From Artemia franciscana (lineage: Eukaryota; Arthropoda; Branchiopoda; Anostraca; Artemiidae), in contig NC_088865.1 in NCBI RefSeq assembly GCF_032884065.1, positions 46,588,185 to 46,652,184 of the forward strand: a stretch of 64,000 nt of DNA. Reading direction: 5' to 3'. This document shows positions 47,487 to 58,128 of the stretch, in pieces. Both the position numbers and the translations under genes were made by a program. The notes beneath the pieces were generated by a model that was not told the DNA's origin, made no database searches, and saw only the letters and a list, made by a program, of their open reading frames with translations. Positions within the stretch are counted from its first letter, which is position 1; each line of letters opens with the position of its first letter.

Positions 47487-48970
47487 AATAAATGTCTATG
47501 TTAGCCATTTATTTTGTAGGACTTCCTGCACCTTTAGAAACGAATACAAGTAACCGAATGGCATTACTGCCTCTGAAGCTAGACCCGCAATATGTGTATA
47601 CTTTTTCGATAATTCTAAATCAAATAACTATCTCACTGTTTTCACACATTAGCTTTTTTACCTTCTTTTCCCTAGAACTGTTTTTTCTACAACAAAATGG
47701 CTGAAAACACTGCATTACCGTGGGACAGTCTTTATGGCCTGAACAAATGTCTAAGTTAACAGTTTACTTTTCAAGACCACCTGCGTCTTTAGAAATGAAT
47801 GCACCTCTGCACGGCGCTACTGCCTCTGAAACTGGAAGTTCAAACTGTTTATCAACTTTCAATAGTTCTAGATTAATTGACTGTTTCAGAATTCTCACAC
47901 AATAGCTTTTTGGCCTTCTTTTGACTACAATTTTTACTTTGCACAACAAAAAGACTGAAAACACCGCGTTTCTGTGAGGCAGTCTTTTTCGGCAAAATAA
48001 ATATCTCTATTAAACATTTATTTTGAAGGACTACCTACACCTTTAGAAACCAATGCACCGCCGCACACAATTACTGCCTTTGAAAAAGGAGGCTCAATAT
48101 GTGTATTCATTTTTGGCAATGCTAAATCAATTGAATATCGCGAAATATTCACACAATACCTTTTTGGTCTTCTTTTGGGTAGAATTGTTGCTTTGCATCA
48201 CAAAATGGTTGAAAGCAAAAGCGTTGCTGCGAGACAATTTTCTTGGCCAAAATAAATATCTATGTTAGCCGTTATTTTGTAGGACGACCTCCGCCTTTAG
48301 AAACCAATGCGCCACTGTACAGTATTCCTGCCTCTGAAAATGGGGGCTCAATATGCGTGTAGATTTTTCATAATTCTAAATCAATTGGCTATCTCAAAAT
48401 TTTCATAATATAGCTTTTTGGAGTTCTTTTGGATAGAATTGTTGTTATACACCACAAAATGGTTGAAAACTCCACTTTGCTATGAAGAATCTTTTTGGAT
48501 AAAATAAACAACTATATTAACCGTTTATTCTGTGGGACTACCTGCAGCCTTAGAAACGAATGCGCCACCGTACAGCAGTACAGCCTCAGAAACAGGTGGC
48601 TCAACATGCATATAGTTTTTTGCTAATTCTAAATCAATTTACTATCTAAAAATTTCCACACAATACCATTTGGTCTACTTTTGGCTAAAATTATTGCTTT
48701 GCACTAAACAAAATGGTTGAAAATGTCAGTTCGGTGTTGGACAGTCTCTTTGACAAAAATAGATATCTTGGTTAACCGTTTATTTAGTAGGACTACCTGC
48801 ACCTTTAGAAAAGAACGCGCTACCGTACAGTACTACAGTCTCTGAAACTGGAGATTCAATATGTATATTTTTTTCCATCAATTTAATTCAATTGAGTATC
48901 TCAAAATTTTCAGACAATAGCTTTTTGGCCTTCTTTTTGCTAGAATTGTTGTTATGCACCATAGAATCCA
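47487..48970. repeat. Foldback arm module 4: about 254-bp units (left, six units)
   Basis: TAAATATCTATGTTAGCCG-type starts lie at about 47487, 47743, 47996, 48249, 48501 and 48755. Each is followed by GGACTACCTGCACCTTTAGA and a TTTTGGCCTTCTTTT word. The last unit is cut by the spacer. Confidence 0.9.
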
Positions 48971-49689
48971 CTATACTATTTACCATTTACCATTTACACA
49001 GTTTACCTAGACAAGGATACCATCTATCCCTATTTCTACCGAACTGGCCGATAATATACAGCAAGTTTCACGGAGAAAACAAAATCAAGATACAAAAAGT
49101 TTCAGAGTAAAAAAATCAACATGCAACTAGTTTCATGAACAAAATTTAATATACAATAAGTGTCTTGAAGAAAAACTGAAAAATACAACAGGTTTTTCGA
49201 CTAATAAAATTAGTCTACAACAAGTTTCACGAGGAAAAATTAACCTAAACGAAGCTTCACAAAGAAGGAACCATCACATGTTATGTTCACGAACAATAAA
49301 TTAGCATACAATAAGTTCCACGAACGTTAACGAACGTGCAAGATGTTTCATGAAGAAAAATATCAAGATAATCTAAGTTTCACGAAAGAAAATGCAAGAG
49401 GTTTTACGAAGAAATAACCAACATACAACATGTTTAATGAACAAAAAATCAACATGCAACTAGTTTCATGATGAGGAAAAAATCAACTTAGAACAAAAAA
49501 ATCAATATGCAACAAGTTGCATAAAGAAAAAATCAACGTAAATAAACTTTGATGAAGATAAAATAAAAATACAACAAGTTTCATGAAGAAAAATTCACAT
49601 TCAATAAGTTTCAAGAAGAAAATATTTGAATACAATAAGTTTCACGAAGAAGAAAATTGACATACATTGGCATGTTTTGAAATTTTGAA
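48971..49689. repeat. Foldback spacer: about 30-bp AT-rich tandem
   Basis: Repeated 'caacaagtttcacgaagaaaa' and 'atcaacat' words, about 20 degenerate copies. It is direct, not inverted, and forms the loop between the arms. Confidence 0.8.
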
Positions 49690-50585
49690 ATAGTCAATTG
49701 ATTCAAAAAACTATACGTATATTGAGCCTCCTGTTTAAGAGGCACCAATACCGTACGGTGGCGTAATCATTTCTAAAGGAGCAGGTAGTCCTACAAAATA
49801 AACGGTTAACATAGACATTTATTTCAGCCAAAAAGTCTGTCCCATAGCAAAGTGGCGTTTTCAACCATTTTGTGATGCATAACAACATTTCTAGCCAAAA
49901 AAATGGAAAAAAGCTATTGCGTGAAAATTCTGAAATAGTCATTTGATTTAAAATTATCAAAAATCCATACGCATATTGTGTCTCCAATTTCAGAGGCAGT
50001 ACTGCTGTACGGGGGTGCATTCATTTCTAAGGGTACAGGTAGTCCTACAAAATAAAGGATTAACATAGACATTTATTTTCGCAAAAAAGACTGCCCCACA
50101 GTAAAGCGGCATCTTCAGCCGATTTGTGGTGCAAAACAACAATATTAGTCAAAAGAAGGCCAAAAAACTGTTCTATGAAAATTCCGAGATAGTTAATTGA
50201 TATATAATTATCGAAAAACAATGCGCATACTGAGTCTGACTTTCCAAAGGAGTTATGCCTTACGATCGCGTATTTGTTTCTAAAGGTGCAGGTAGTTCTA
50301 AAAAAAACGGTTAACATAGATGTTTATTTAGCAAAAAAATATCTAACGGGAAAACAGCTTTTTCAGCCATTTTGTGGTGCAAAACAACAATTCTAGCCAA
50401 AAGAAGGCCAAAAACTATGGTTTGAAAATTCTTAGATAGTCAATTGATTTAGGATTATCGAAAAGCTATACGCATATTTAGCGTCTAGTTTCAGAGACAA
50501 TAATGCCGTACGGTCGGCGCATTCGGTTCTAAAGGTACAGGTAGTCCTACAAATTAAACGGATAACATAGCCTTTAATTTTAACA
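49690..50585. repeat. Foldback arm module 4 (right, about 3.5 inverted units)
   Basis: TCTAAAGGTGCAGGTAGTCC-type words and ACGGTTAACATAGACATTTA mark starts at about 49802, 50058, 50308 and 50558. There are fewer units than on the left, so the two arms changed copy number independently. Confidence 0.9.
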
Positions 50586-51209
50586 CTTCATATGACTAGA
50601 TGATTCAGTTGAGACTTGAAAAATTGTCTAGAGTTGTATATAATATAGCTTCTGCTATTATGGAGAAGGGTAGGTGGGTCTTTGCATAAGTTCAGGGATG
50701 AGTACACTTTAAGCGTCAAAAAAAGCGTTTCTGATTCTTGCTTGGTCTTCAGATGAACGTAGCCAAAATCTTCAAGAGTTACTACTTACAACACTATGTT
50801 ATGGGTATATTGAGTGATTTCTTGATTGTTCCGATTAAACGCGTAATTTTACGTATTTTATAAGTCCTTGTGAACTTCCAACTTGGATCGTGTTGCAGTA
50901 TCGAGTGGTTTGCAAGCCAATACAGTAAACGTCGTGGTTATCAATTGTCGGATCCTCATCCTATAGCCTGCTCAATCATTTTACCATCTTTTGGCAATCA
51001 AAGCAAATCTCTTGGTCCTTAAGCATCCCTGTACCGTCATGACTGGTCGAAAATCAGCCAAGCGCCTTTTACCGTGTCGATAGATTCAATTCTGGATAAG
51101 AAAAGCGTCCCTTTCTATCACCTTCAGACGTCTCTCCAGTTGCCCCAAAAGAATATAGGATTTTTCTAGATATGTGCTGGTGCTGAAATTTACCATTCCC
51201 CATTGTAAT

Positions 51210-51452
51210 TGGTTGCTAGGGCCTCGGTGGAATTGGGTTTTAAGGGCCTAGTAGAATTGAATGCTAAGGGACCCAGTGAGATGGAGTGCTAGGGGCCTCA
51301 GTGGAATTCCTTGCTAGACACCCCCCTCCCCGGTAGAAAAGGTTGCTAGGAACCCGGTGGAATTGGATAATTGGGAGCCCGGTGGGAGTAAATGCTAAGG
51401 TCCTGGTGGGATTGCTTGATAGGGCCCCCACTGGAATTGCTTGCTAGAGTTT
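51210..51452. repeat. Foldback arm module 3 (right)
   Basis: GGTGGAATTG..TGCTAGGGCC-type units, the mirror of 46.59-46.86 kb. Confidence 0.8.
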
Positions 51453-51658
51453 CTACCATTCCTTAATTGGGGTTCTTTTTGTTTATATTTTATCCTTTAT
51501 AAGCTTTATTTGCGTTTATTTCTGTTTGTTGTGTTTTAATTGCTTTTTCTGTGTCTTAAAAATGCCTAGGAACTTTTTTTTATCAAAAATAAATCGTTTA
51601 TGTGTGATAAAAGTTTGTATCTTTTAGATTTCTTGTTCTAGCATAAAACATCGATACA

Positions 51659-51669
51659 TAATCATTTAC
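51659..51669 (+). repeat. Target-site duplication, left copy (RTE insertion)
   Basis: TAATCATTTAC lies next to the 3' end of the RTE element and recurs at 54857. The uninterrupted left arm of the foldback element has the single-copy counterpart near 46,375-46,390. Confidence 0.8.
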
Positions 51670-51701
51670 CTTACCTTAGGTTCTCCATAGCCAGGGGTGG
51701 C

Positions 51702-53508
51702 TCATAGGGCGTCTACGAAACCTCGCCATACATCTCGGAGCTGAGCTGCCGCAGTGACGTCCTCCCTTTGTGGTTGAAGAGGCATCCCCGAATTGCTCAG
51801 GTCTCGGTCGTACTGTCGTCGTAAGGTGTGTCTTTGTCAACCTCTTTTTCTCCTCCCCTCGGGGTGCCACTCATATACTGTATTAGAGAGTCGATCCTCT
51901 GGCATACGAAGGACGTCGCCAAGGTATTTCCAGCTCCTAATTTTCAGAAGGTCAGTAACTAATGGCTGACAGGTGCGTCGGCAAACTTCTATGTTGGTGA
52001 GCTTTCCCCGCCACGATATGTCCAGGATTCTTCTAAGGCGCATGTTTTCAAAGACTAGGACACGTTTTTCCAGTTGGGTGTTTAGTTTCCAGTATTCACT
52101 AGCATAGAAAAGGATGGACATCACATTGCTTTTCAGGAAGCGGGGATTCAAGCGCATGGAGTATTAACTACTGCGCCAGAATGGTTTCATCTTGCTAAAA
52201 GCCGATGACGCTTGTCCAATTTCCCTCTTGATTTCGTTGGCTATTTCACCATCATATTCAATCCAACTCCCGAGATACTTTAATTCCTTGACCTGCTCAA
52301 TTGTTTTATCTTTGCATTTTAGTATCAACGGTGAGTCAGATGTGGCCTTAATCTTTGTTTTAATAAAATTTGCTGCAAATCCGATTTTCTCGGCTTTTTC
52401 ATCTACGGCGTCGAGTAGCAGCTGCAGTTGGAGTTTCGCTTCTTCAAGAAGAACAACGTCATATGCGAAGTCCAGATCAGAGATCTATCGACTGCTAATC
52501 TTCACTCCAATGCCTGAAGACTCCCGTAGAATATAGTCCATTACAATGACAAACAGAAACGGAGACAGCACACACTTTGTTTGACACCAGACATTATCTT
52601 GAAGAAACGTGTGTCCCCATTTTCAGTGCAAACACAGCATTCACTATCCTCATATAGTGCAATTATCATTCTGACTAGTTTATCACGTACTTCATAATAT
52701 TTCAAAATCTTGCATAAAGTGTCTCGGTTAACAGAATCGAACATCTTCTCAAAATCAATGAAGAGCAGGTATAGCGTTTTGTTCCATTCTCTAGACTCTT
52801 CCACCATCAGTCTAAGAATGAAATTAAGATCAGAGCAAGACCTAACTGGTCGGAACCCGTGTTGCTCTTCCCTGAGGTGTGAGACAAGGGCTGTTCTTAG
52901 GCGTTGTAATATGACTGAGGCTAGTACTGTACTAGGCACAGACGCCAAGTTGATACCCCTCCAATTGTCATAAATTTGTGCATCGCCTTTCTTGAAGAGT
53001 TTGACCAGTGAACCTCTGATCCAATCTTTTGGGACTTTTTTGTTGTTCCAGATAGCCACTAGAAGAGCACTCCATACAAATATGCAAGCTCAAAGGGACG
53101 CTTTCAGCATATCTACCGTAATCCCATCGACTCGAGGTGCATTTCCATTTTTCAGCTTTTTCACACCTGTCGTCACTTCTTCCATGTTTTTTTTTGGGGG
53201 GGGGGGCAGTCAGCACTTACGTCAATTTGTAAAAATGGCGTATCCGGTACTGTTTCTGGATCATCAGGTTTGGGCCTATTTAAGACTCTCTCAAAATGTG
53301 AAGCCCATCTCTCATCAGCTTTCTGCGGATCCGAAATAACGTATCCATTTTCATCTTTTACAAGGGATGTACGATTTGTTTTCTTTCCAACTATCTCGTT
53401 TGTTAATCGATAAACCATTTTCGAGTCTCCTTTCTTTGCAGATTCTTCTACAAACGCTGCTTTTCTCTCGATGGCAATTCTTTTGTCTTTCCTGGCACTT
53501 CTTTTCAC
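51702..53508 (-). pseudogene. RTE reverse transcriptase, frameshifted, catalytic Asp lost
   Basis: Readable blocks: WASHFERVLNRP, VPKDWIRGSLVKLFKKGD, NWRGINLASVPS, EEQHGFRPVRSCSDLNFIL, LLFIDFEKMFDSVNRD (motif A), MSGVKQ (motif B, frame lost next) and DLDFAYDVVLL (motif C, near 52455). Motif C should be FADD, and here the first Asp is Tyr (TAT). The C-terminal part reads RILDISWRGKLTN, WKYLGDVLRMPEDRL and DLSNSGMP..AQLRDVWRGFVDAL, then the stop. Stops also occur near 52494 and 52160. Confidence 0.85.
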
Positions 53509-53652
53509 AGCTTTATCCTCTTCTTTGTAACAGACCTGTAATTGGGCTTTTCACTCAGGGCTCGACGTATTCAGGATAAGCGTTCGGGTCTATTTGCGTT
53601 TAATAATGTATTTTAAGGTGTCATCCGATATCCGTTCTTCTTTCTTTCTTTT

Positions 53653-54649
53653 CTAGTAGCCAAGGTTGGCCTTCGCAAGGCCATGGTACACACTCTTGAA
53701 TGAGGTCCACGTGTTCTCAACATCAAAGTCATCGGCTTCGTCGAGCAGTTTTAACGCTTCAAATCTATTATGTAGCGATATGCAAAGGTTTTTGCAGATG
53801 TCAGGATCTTTCAGCTCCTCGATGTCAAATTGTGTATGTGTTGCGGCGTTAGTTTTCCGGTTCTGAGCTTTCAGTTTGATTCCTACTTTGGCTATCATCA
53901 GGATGTGATCTGAATTAAAATTCGCTTCTCGAAAGCCCCTCACGTCATATAGGCTACTTTTACAACGTCTTGACACGAGGAAATGGTCAATTTGATTCTT
54001 CGTTCGGCCGTCGAGGGACGCCCACGTGTACTTGTGATTCGTCTTACGGTCGAACATACTACCGCCTATTACCAAATCGTTACTTAGTGCATAATCGATT
54101 AGAAGTGTACCGTTCTCATTTATCTCCCCCATGCCATGTGTACCCAGAACTGCACCGACTTTAGGTCTGCACCGACTTTAGCATTTAGATCGCCAACCAC
54201 ACAGAGTATATCATGTCTGATGACGTCTTTGATGGCCGAGTGTAGCATGTTATAGAAAAAATCTTTCTCCTCTTCATCAGCTTCGTTAGTTGGAGCGTAG
54301 CAGGTGATGATGGTCATTTTGTGTGATTTGACACGAAGCGAGCTGTCATTATACGTCCGTTAACTGGGTTCCAGTTTGTCATTGCTTTGTGTGTAAGTGG
54401 CGACATCGGAATTTCTACACCTGCGCGGTGGACAGAAGGGTGACCACTAAATGCCATGGCATATGGATCACTGAACTTCTCTAATCCATTTCCAGTCCAC
54501 CTTATTTCACTGAGAACGAGTATATCAATGAGGTATTGTCTTATCTCTTTAACAACTTGCTCTGTCTTCGATATCTGGTTCATCATTCTCACGTTCCAAA
54601 AGCCCATCTTTAGATTCTGTTTCGCAGTCGAAAATCGGGTCCGGGGCAA
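53653..54649 (-). pseudogene. RTE endonuclease domain, frameshifted
   Basis: Minus-strand motifs in order: KMGFWNVRMMNQ near the start, ILVLSEIRWTGNG with the catalytic Glu, TIITCYAPTNEADEE, CVVGDLNAKVG, KYTWASLDGRTKNQIDHFLV and ANFNSDHILMIAKV. These are the endonuclease/exonuclease/phosphatase blocks in the form usual for RTE elements. The frame changes near 54.31 and 54.13 kb. A short repeated phrase ('gcaccgactttag', 54150-54180) marks the second break and is probably a local duplication. Confidence 0.85.
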
Positions 54650-54856
54650 GCAGGAGTCATTATTTGGGGAGGTAATGTGTCCGAGGCTGTTATATACGTT
54701 TCAGTTGCAGTTGTCTTTCCCCCGAGGGTTGCCCCTCAAGGTCCCGGGTGTGGGTTGTAGGCCCACAGCCCAACCTTCCTCCTTTGTGGACTTGGGACCA
54801 TCATACTCCCCCGACCTGTTTGAGGCAAGGATCCTTACATGGTTGAGTTAAAATCG

Positions 54857-54867
54857 TAATCATTTAC
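54857..54867 (+). repeat. Target-site duplication, right copy (RTE insertion)
   Basis: TAATCATTTAC, identical to 51659-51669. It lies at the 5' end of the RTE. Confidence 0.8.
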
Positions 54868-55029
54868 TTAATGAAATATCTAACGCTAGTTCTGCGTAAC
54901 ATCTGTTATTTAACTTAACCTGTCTAGGTCACGGGAGAAAAATAATAACATTGTAAGAAGCAGGTTTGCGTCAAATGTAACCAAATTTCCAGTTATTGAT
55001 TTTCTTCCTATATGTGTATTATCGCGGGC

Positions 55030-55350
55030 GATAGGTAATCAATTTCCTATTATATAATATGCAGGTGTACGGATGTAGCGCACCATGGGTGTGATACATC
55101 CAGTTACAACCGAAGATTCTCCACTTGACTGGTGGACCCTAACCCTTAACGAATCATTTGAGAATGCGTCATCCTTAAAATTGGTAAGTAATCTCCTATT
55201 ACGTAACGTGAAGGTGTACGTACGTAACACCCACGTGTGCGCTATCTTCAGTTGCAACTGGGGGCTTCCCCATGGGCCCCTGAAGTCTAGCATGTCACGG
55301 GAGATTGTGTCATCCTTAACATAAGTGAACAATCTCGTACTACGTAACAA
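55030..55350. repeat. Foldback arm module 2 (right)
   Basis: Contains AATCTCCTATTACGTAACGTG and GTCATCCTTAAC words, the reverse complement of 45.89-46.24 kb. Confidence 0.75.
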
Positions 55351-55589
55351 GCAAAGAAATCTTGAAGAAAAAATGGCATAAAGAAAAATGTCTTAAAAGA
55401 TATATTTAAATTTCTTGAAACGTCTTGAAAAACATTTTGAAGAAAAATGTCTTACAAAACGTCTTGAAACATCTTGGAAAACGTCTTGAAAAGTGTCTTG
55501 AAGAAAACACACCCCATTAAGTAACACTTGCGTTTGCTTCTTGACTAGCGCGCCCCGGAATTCTAAAAATTCCTTTTACGTGGCATCCT

Positions 55590-56120
55590 GTCTTTAAAGG
55601 CCTTTCTATGCATGTCTTTAAAGGCCTTTCTATGCATGTCTTTAAAAGCCTTCCTATATGTGTCTAAAAACCTTCCTATGACTGCCTTTAAAAGCATTCC
55701 AAGGGTTTCCTTTATAAATTTCCTATGGGTAGGTTTAAAAACCTTCCAATATGTGTCTGTAAAAACCTTCCTATGTGTGTCTAAAAATCTTCCTATGGTT
55801 TCCGTTATAATCTTCCTATGGGTTGGTTTAAACATCTTCTTATGTATGTCTTTAAAAAGCTTCCTATGTCTGTCTTTGAAAATCTTCCTATGGCTGTTGT
55901 GTCTTTAAAAACCTTCCTATGGCTGCCCTTAAAAGCTTCTTATGGGTCTGTTTAAGACCTTCCTATATGGGTCTATAAAAACCTTCCTACGCGTGCCTTT
56001 AAAAACCTTCCTATTGCTGCCTTTAAAAACTTCCTATGGGCTAGTGTAAAAAACTTCTTATGCGTGTCCTTAAAAAAATTCCTATGGCTGCCTTTACAAG
56101 CATTCATATTACGTAGCATC
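55590..56120. repeat. Foldback arm module 1 (right)
   Basis: About 18 copies of TCTTTAAAAACCTTCCTATG with G/TGTGT or GCTGCC linkers, the mirror of 44.82-45.53 kb. Confidence 0.85.
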
Positions 56121-56223
56121 CTATTACATATCATACAGCAGGGTCTTGTAGAAGTTTAAAAAAAGTGTCAGGACTGAGAATCCAAGGAATAGGGCTTCCA
56201 TTAAAAGCATTACGCTGTCACTA

Positions 56224-57189
56224 TTAATTAGGGGTTTGACCCCCCCCCCCCCCCAAAAAAAATGGCCATCCGACTCGTAAAAAACATAACAAAAAGGAAT
56301 ATAAACAAGTTTTTAATAAATTTTATCAGTTTTTTTTTTGCGAACCTACCCCCCCCCCCCCTCGTCCCGAAAAAGTTCTCTTGTAACCAAAAAAAAAACA
56401 ATAAGGCCCTGTAAGGAAAGATCCAATTTTGAGTTTGGGGAGGGGAAAAGGGCTATAATATTAGGTCTCTGATGATTCGAAACTTTTACGCAATGTTTAT
56501 CCAGTTCATGAAATTGCTGCATTTGGTATATTCTAGAAAAGCTTTGGGCTTGGAGTCGAATCTTTCAAGTTGTGTAAGAAAAGGAAAGGGGGAGGAGCAA
56601 GGGGACTTCAAATTTTTAATCGGGAAACCTTACAACTGTGAAACCTCCGATCCACATAAACATTATTGCACAAAATGAGTTCTAATTTAGTCAGGTCTGA
56701 GTATTGAAGTAAAAAGCACTTGAGCAAAAACACTGTACAAATGTTTCTAATATTAGTCAAAACTGAATTTTGTCAATTAAAAAGAAACGAAAGACAAATT
56801 TTCAAAATATTTTTTAAAAAGAATAAGTTTATAAAATAAAAGTAAAAAGCCAAGTCCCACAATAATGGCCTAAAACGAACAGAAGTTTCCATCATGAATA
56901 AATGAAGCCCAACACGACCAAAAATTTAACAAAGAATCACATCCAACATTAAAAGAACTTATGCTGCTATAGATAAATAAATGAATCCTATAATGAACAG
57001 AAACTAAAATGAACAATCCAGTCTAATTTGAAAAGACCTCAAAATATCACGAACAGGATGCCTCCTCCTAGGCATCATAAAAGCCATGGCGCAAGTTCCG
57101 TTTATTTTAGGTTTTAATGTCATTCTTATCTTTGATTTTCTTAAAGCTGTTTTTTTGTATTATTTAGTTGAATTATACCTATGATAGGC
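56224..57189. other. No gene recognised; poly-C runs and decayed repeat
   Basis: Two long C runs (about 56239-56254 and 56350-56360) lie just outside the foldback element. At 56.87-57.14 kb words such as 'aaaacgaacagaa' and 'aataaatgaa' recall the inverted repeats at 9 and 34 kb. No coding region is supported. Confidence 0.4.
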
Positions 57190-57590
57190 AACATATGCTA
57201 CTAACAATACAATGCAGGTAAGTAAAGCTGTCAAATTGATCGATCTTTTGTTACGCAGCATCACCTCTTTCCCTTCCTTTATTCGTACTCTAAGCGATTT
57301 ATCTTCTTAGCCTTCAATTTCAAGCCTATTCTTGCACCCTGAACTAACAAGGCCTCCAAAAATCATTCATTTTGCTAAAATTCTCATCTAAAACACCTAA
57401 TTCGTCAGCATACTCTAAGCATAGGAGAGCTGTTTTTCTCCATTTGATTCGGTGTTCTCCCATAGCCTTGGCCGAAGACAAAGTCCATCAAAATGATCCA
57501 TATAAATGGGGAAAGAATGCTGTCCTTCTTAAGTCCTGATTCAATATGAAATCAGGTACTAGCCACATTTCTTACTGTAATTAAAAAAAC
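57190..57590 (-). pseudogene. LINE reverse transcriptase fragment (palm to thumb)
   Basis: Across frames the minus strand reads DSILSPFIWIILMDFV, QMEKNSSPMLRVC, ADELGVLDENFSKMN and SLRVRIKEGKEVMLRNKRSI. The FIWI..MDF and ADEL..LDE..SKMN blocks bracket motifs B and C of the same LINE family as 11.77-12.5 kb. YADDL has decayed. The fragment is heavily frameshifted. Confidence 0.65.
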
Positions 57591-57740
57591 AAGTTTCTTT
57601 AACTGTAAGTAAAGAGCGATATTAAAACTTAAAACGAACAGAAATTATTCCGTATATGAAAGGGGTTGTCCCTGCATTACCGCCCCACTCTTCGCACTAA
57701 AGTTTGACCCTTTGTCACAATTCTATTTTTTTAAAACAAT
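57591..57740 (+). repeat. Half of hairpin B
   Basis: AACTGTAAGTAAAGAGCGA, 'acttaaaacgaacagaaatta', 'tatgaaaggggttgtccc' and CACTAAAGTTTGACCC are present, but the right arm is missing. Confidence 0.7.
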
Positions 57741-58128
57741 AAAAATAAAACAAGAAAACAATAGTTCCTGGATCTTTCCTTGATTTGCAACTTTAGACGG
57801 TCAAAATCTTTTCAGCATTGCGGCAAAAAACTGTCAATAATATCACGAGTTTTTGTAAATTACATTCACGTCTTATTTTCTTTAAATATCCTTCAGATTT
57901 TTAATATTTGTATATATTTCAAAAAAGATATTTCACAAGTAATTGGATACATTTTCAATCTGAAAAACACCAACAATAACATACTCCATCGACTCTTATC
58001 TAGCAGATTTGGGAGTTGACACTATTAGAGCACACATTTTAACAAACCTAGTTTAGCCACAATCAACTCTTTTTATTCAAAGTAGAACAGAATTAACGCA
58101 CCTTTGCGTTATCAACTCAATAAGTGTT
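57741..58128. other. No gene recognised
   Basis: AT-rich. A 79-codon frame at 57780-58019 shows no domain. Confidence 0.35.

Larger units (their letters stand above)
51670..54856 (-). mobile_element. Full-length RTE-type LINE, inactive (3,187 bp)
   Basis: The two 11-bp target duplications fix the ends. On the minus strand the order is a GC-rich leader, endonuclease, reverse transcriptase, stop at 51702 and a 3' end CCTAAGGTAAG. Its length of about 3.2 kb and its single ORF with endonuclease and RT but no Cys/His tail suit the RTE clade. Several frameshifts and stops make it dead. It sits inside the right arm of the foldback element, so it is younger than that element. Confidence 0.85.
44670..56223. 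mobile_element. Giant foldback-type element (11.55 kb imperfect palindrome)
   Basis: The left arm (44670 to about 48970) and right arm (about 49690 to 56223) are inverted copies carrying the same modules in mirror order. These are a terminal unique piece (TAGTGACAGC at 44670; GCTGTCACTA ending 56223), an AGGAAGGTTTTTAAA array, a 'caagacattttcttcaag' array, AGGAGATTGTTTACC units, a unique block, an ATTCCACCGGGGCCC array, a second unique block and about 254-bp units. A repeat spacer lies at the centre. The arms differ by substitutions and copy number, so this is not an assembly mirror. No ORF suggests a transposase. Long modular inverted repeats with little else are the hallmark of Foldback/Galileo-like DNA transposons. 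AATTAGAG (44662) and AATTAGGG (56226) could be an 8-bp target duplication with one change. Confidence 0.75.

Noticed and set aside
44670-56223. Polinton/Maverick or viral origin for the giant palindrome
   Set aside because: No polymerase, integrase, protease or capsid-like frames are present, and the arms are tandem arrays, which fits foldback elements better.
44670-56223. Assembly artefact producing a mirrored contig
   Set aside because: The arms differ by many substitutions, in module copy number and by a 3.2-kb insertion with its own target duplication, so they are distinct sequences.
57201-57222. ACAATGCAG|GTAAGT as a possible first exon for the exon at 60,481
   Set aside because: The sequence lies inside a reversed LINE fragment. 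The same AAGGTAAGTAAGCTG context occurs in the paralogous LINE piece at 12.37 kb, so the donor-like match is coincidental.
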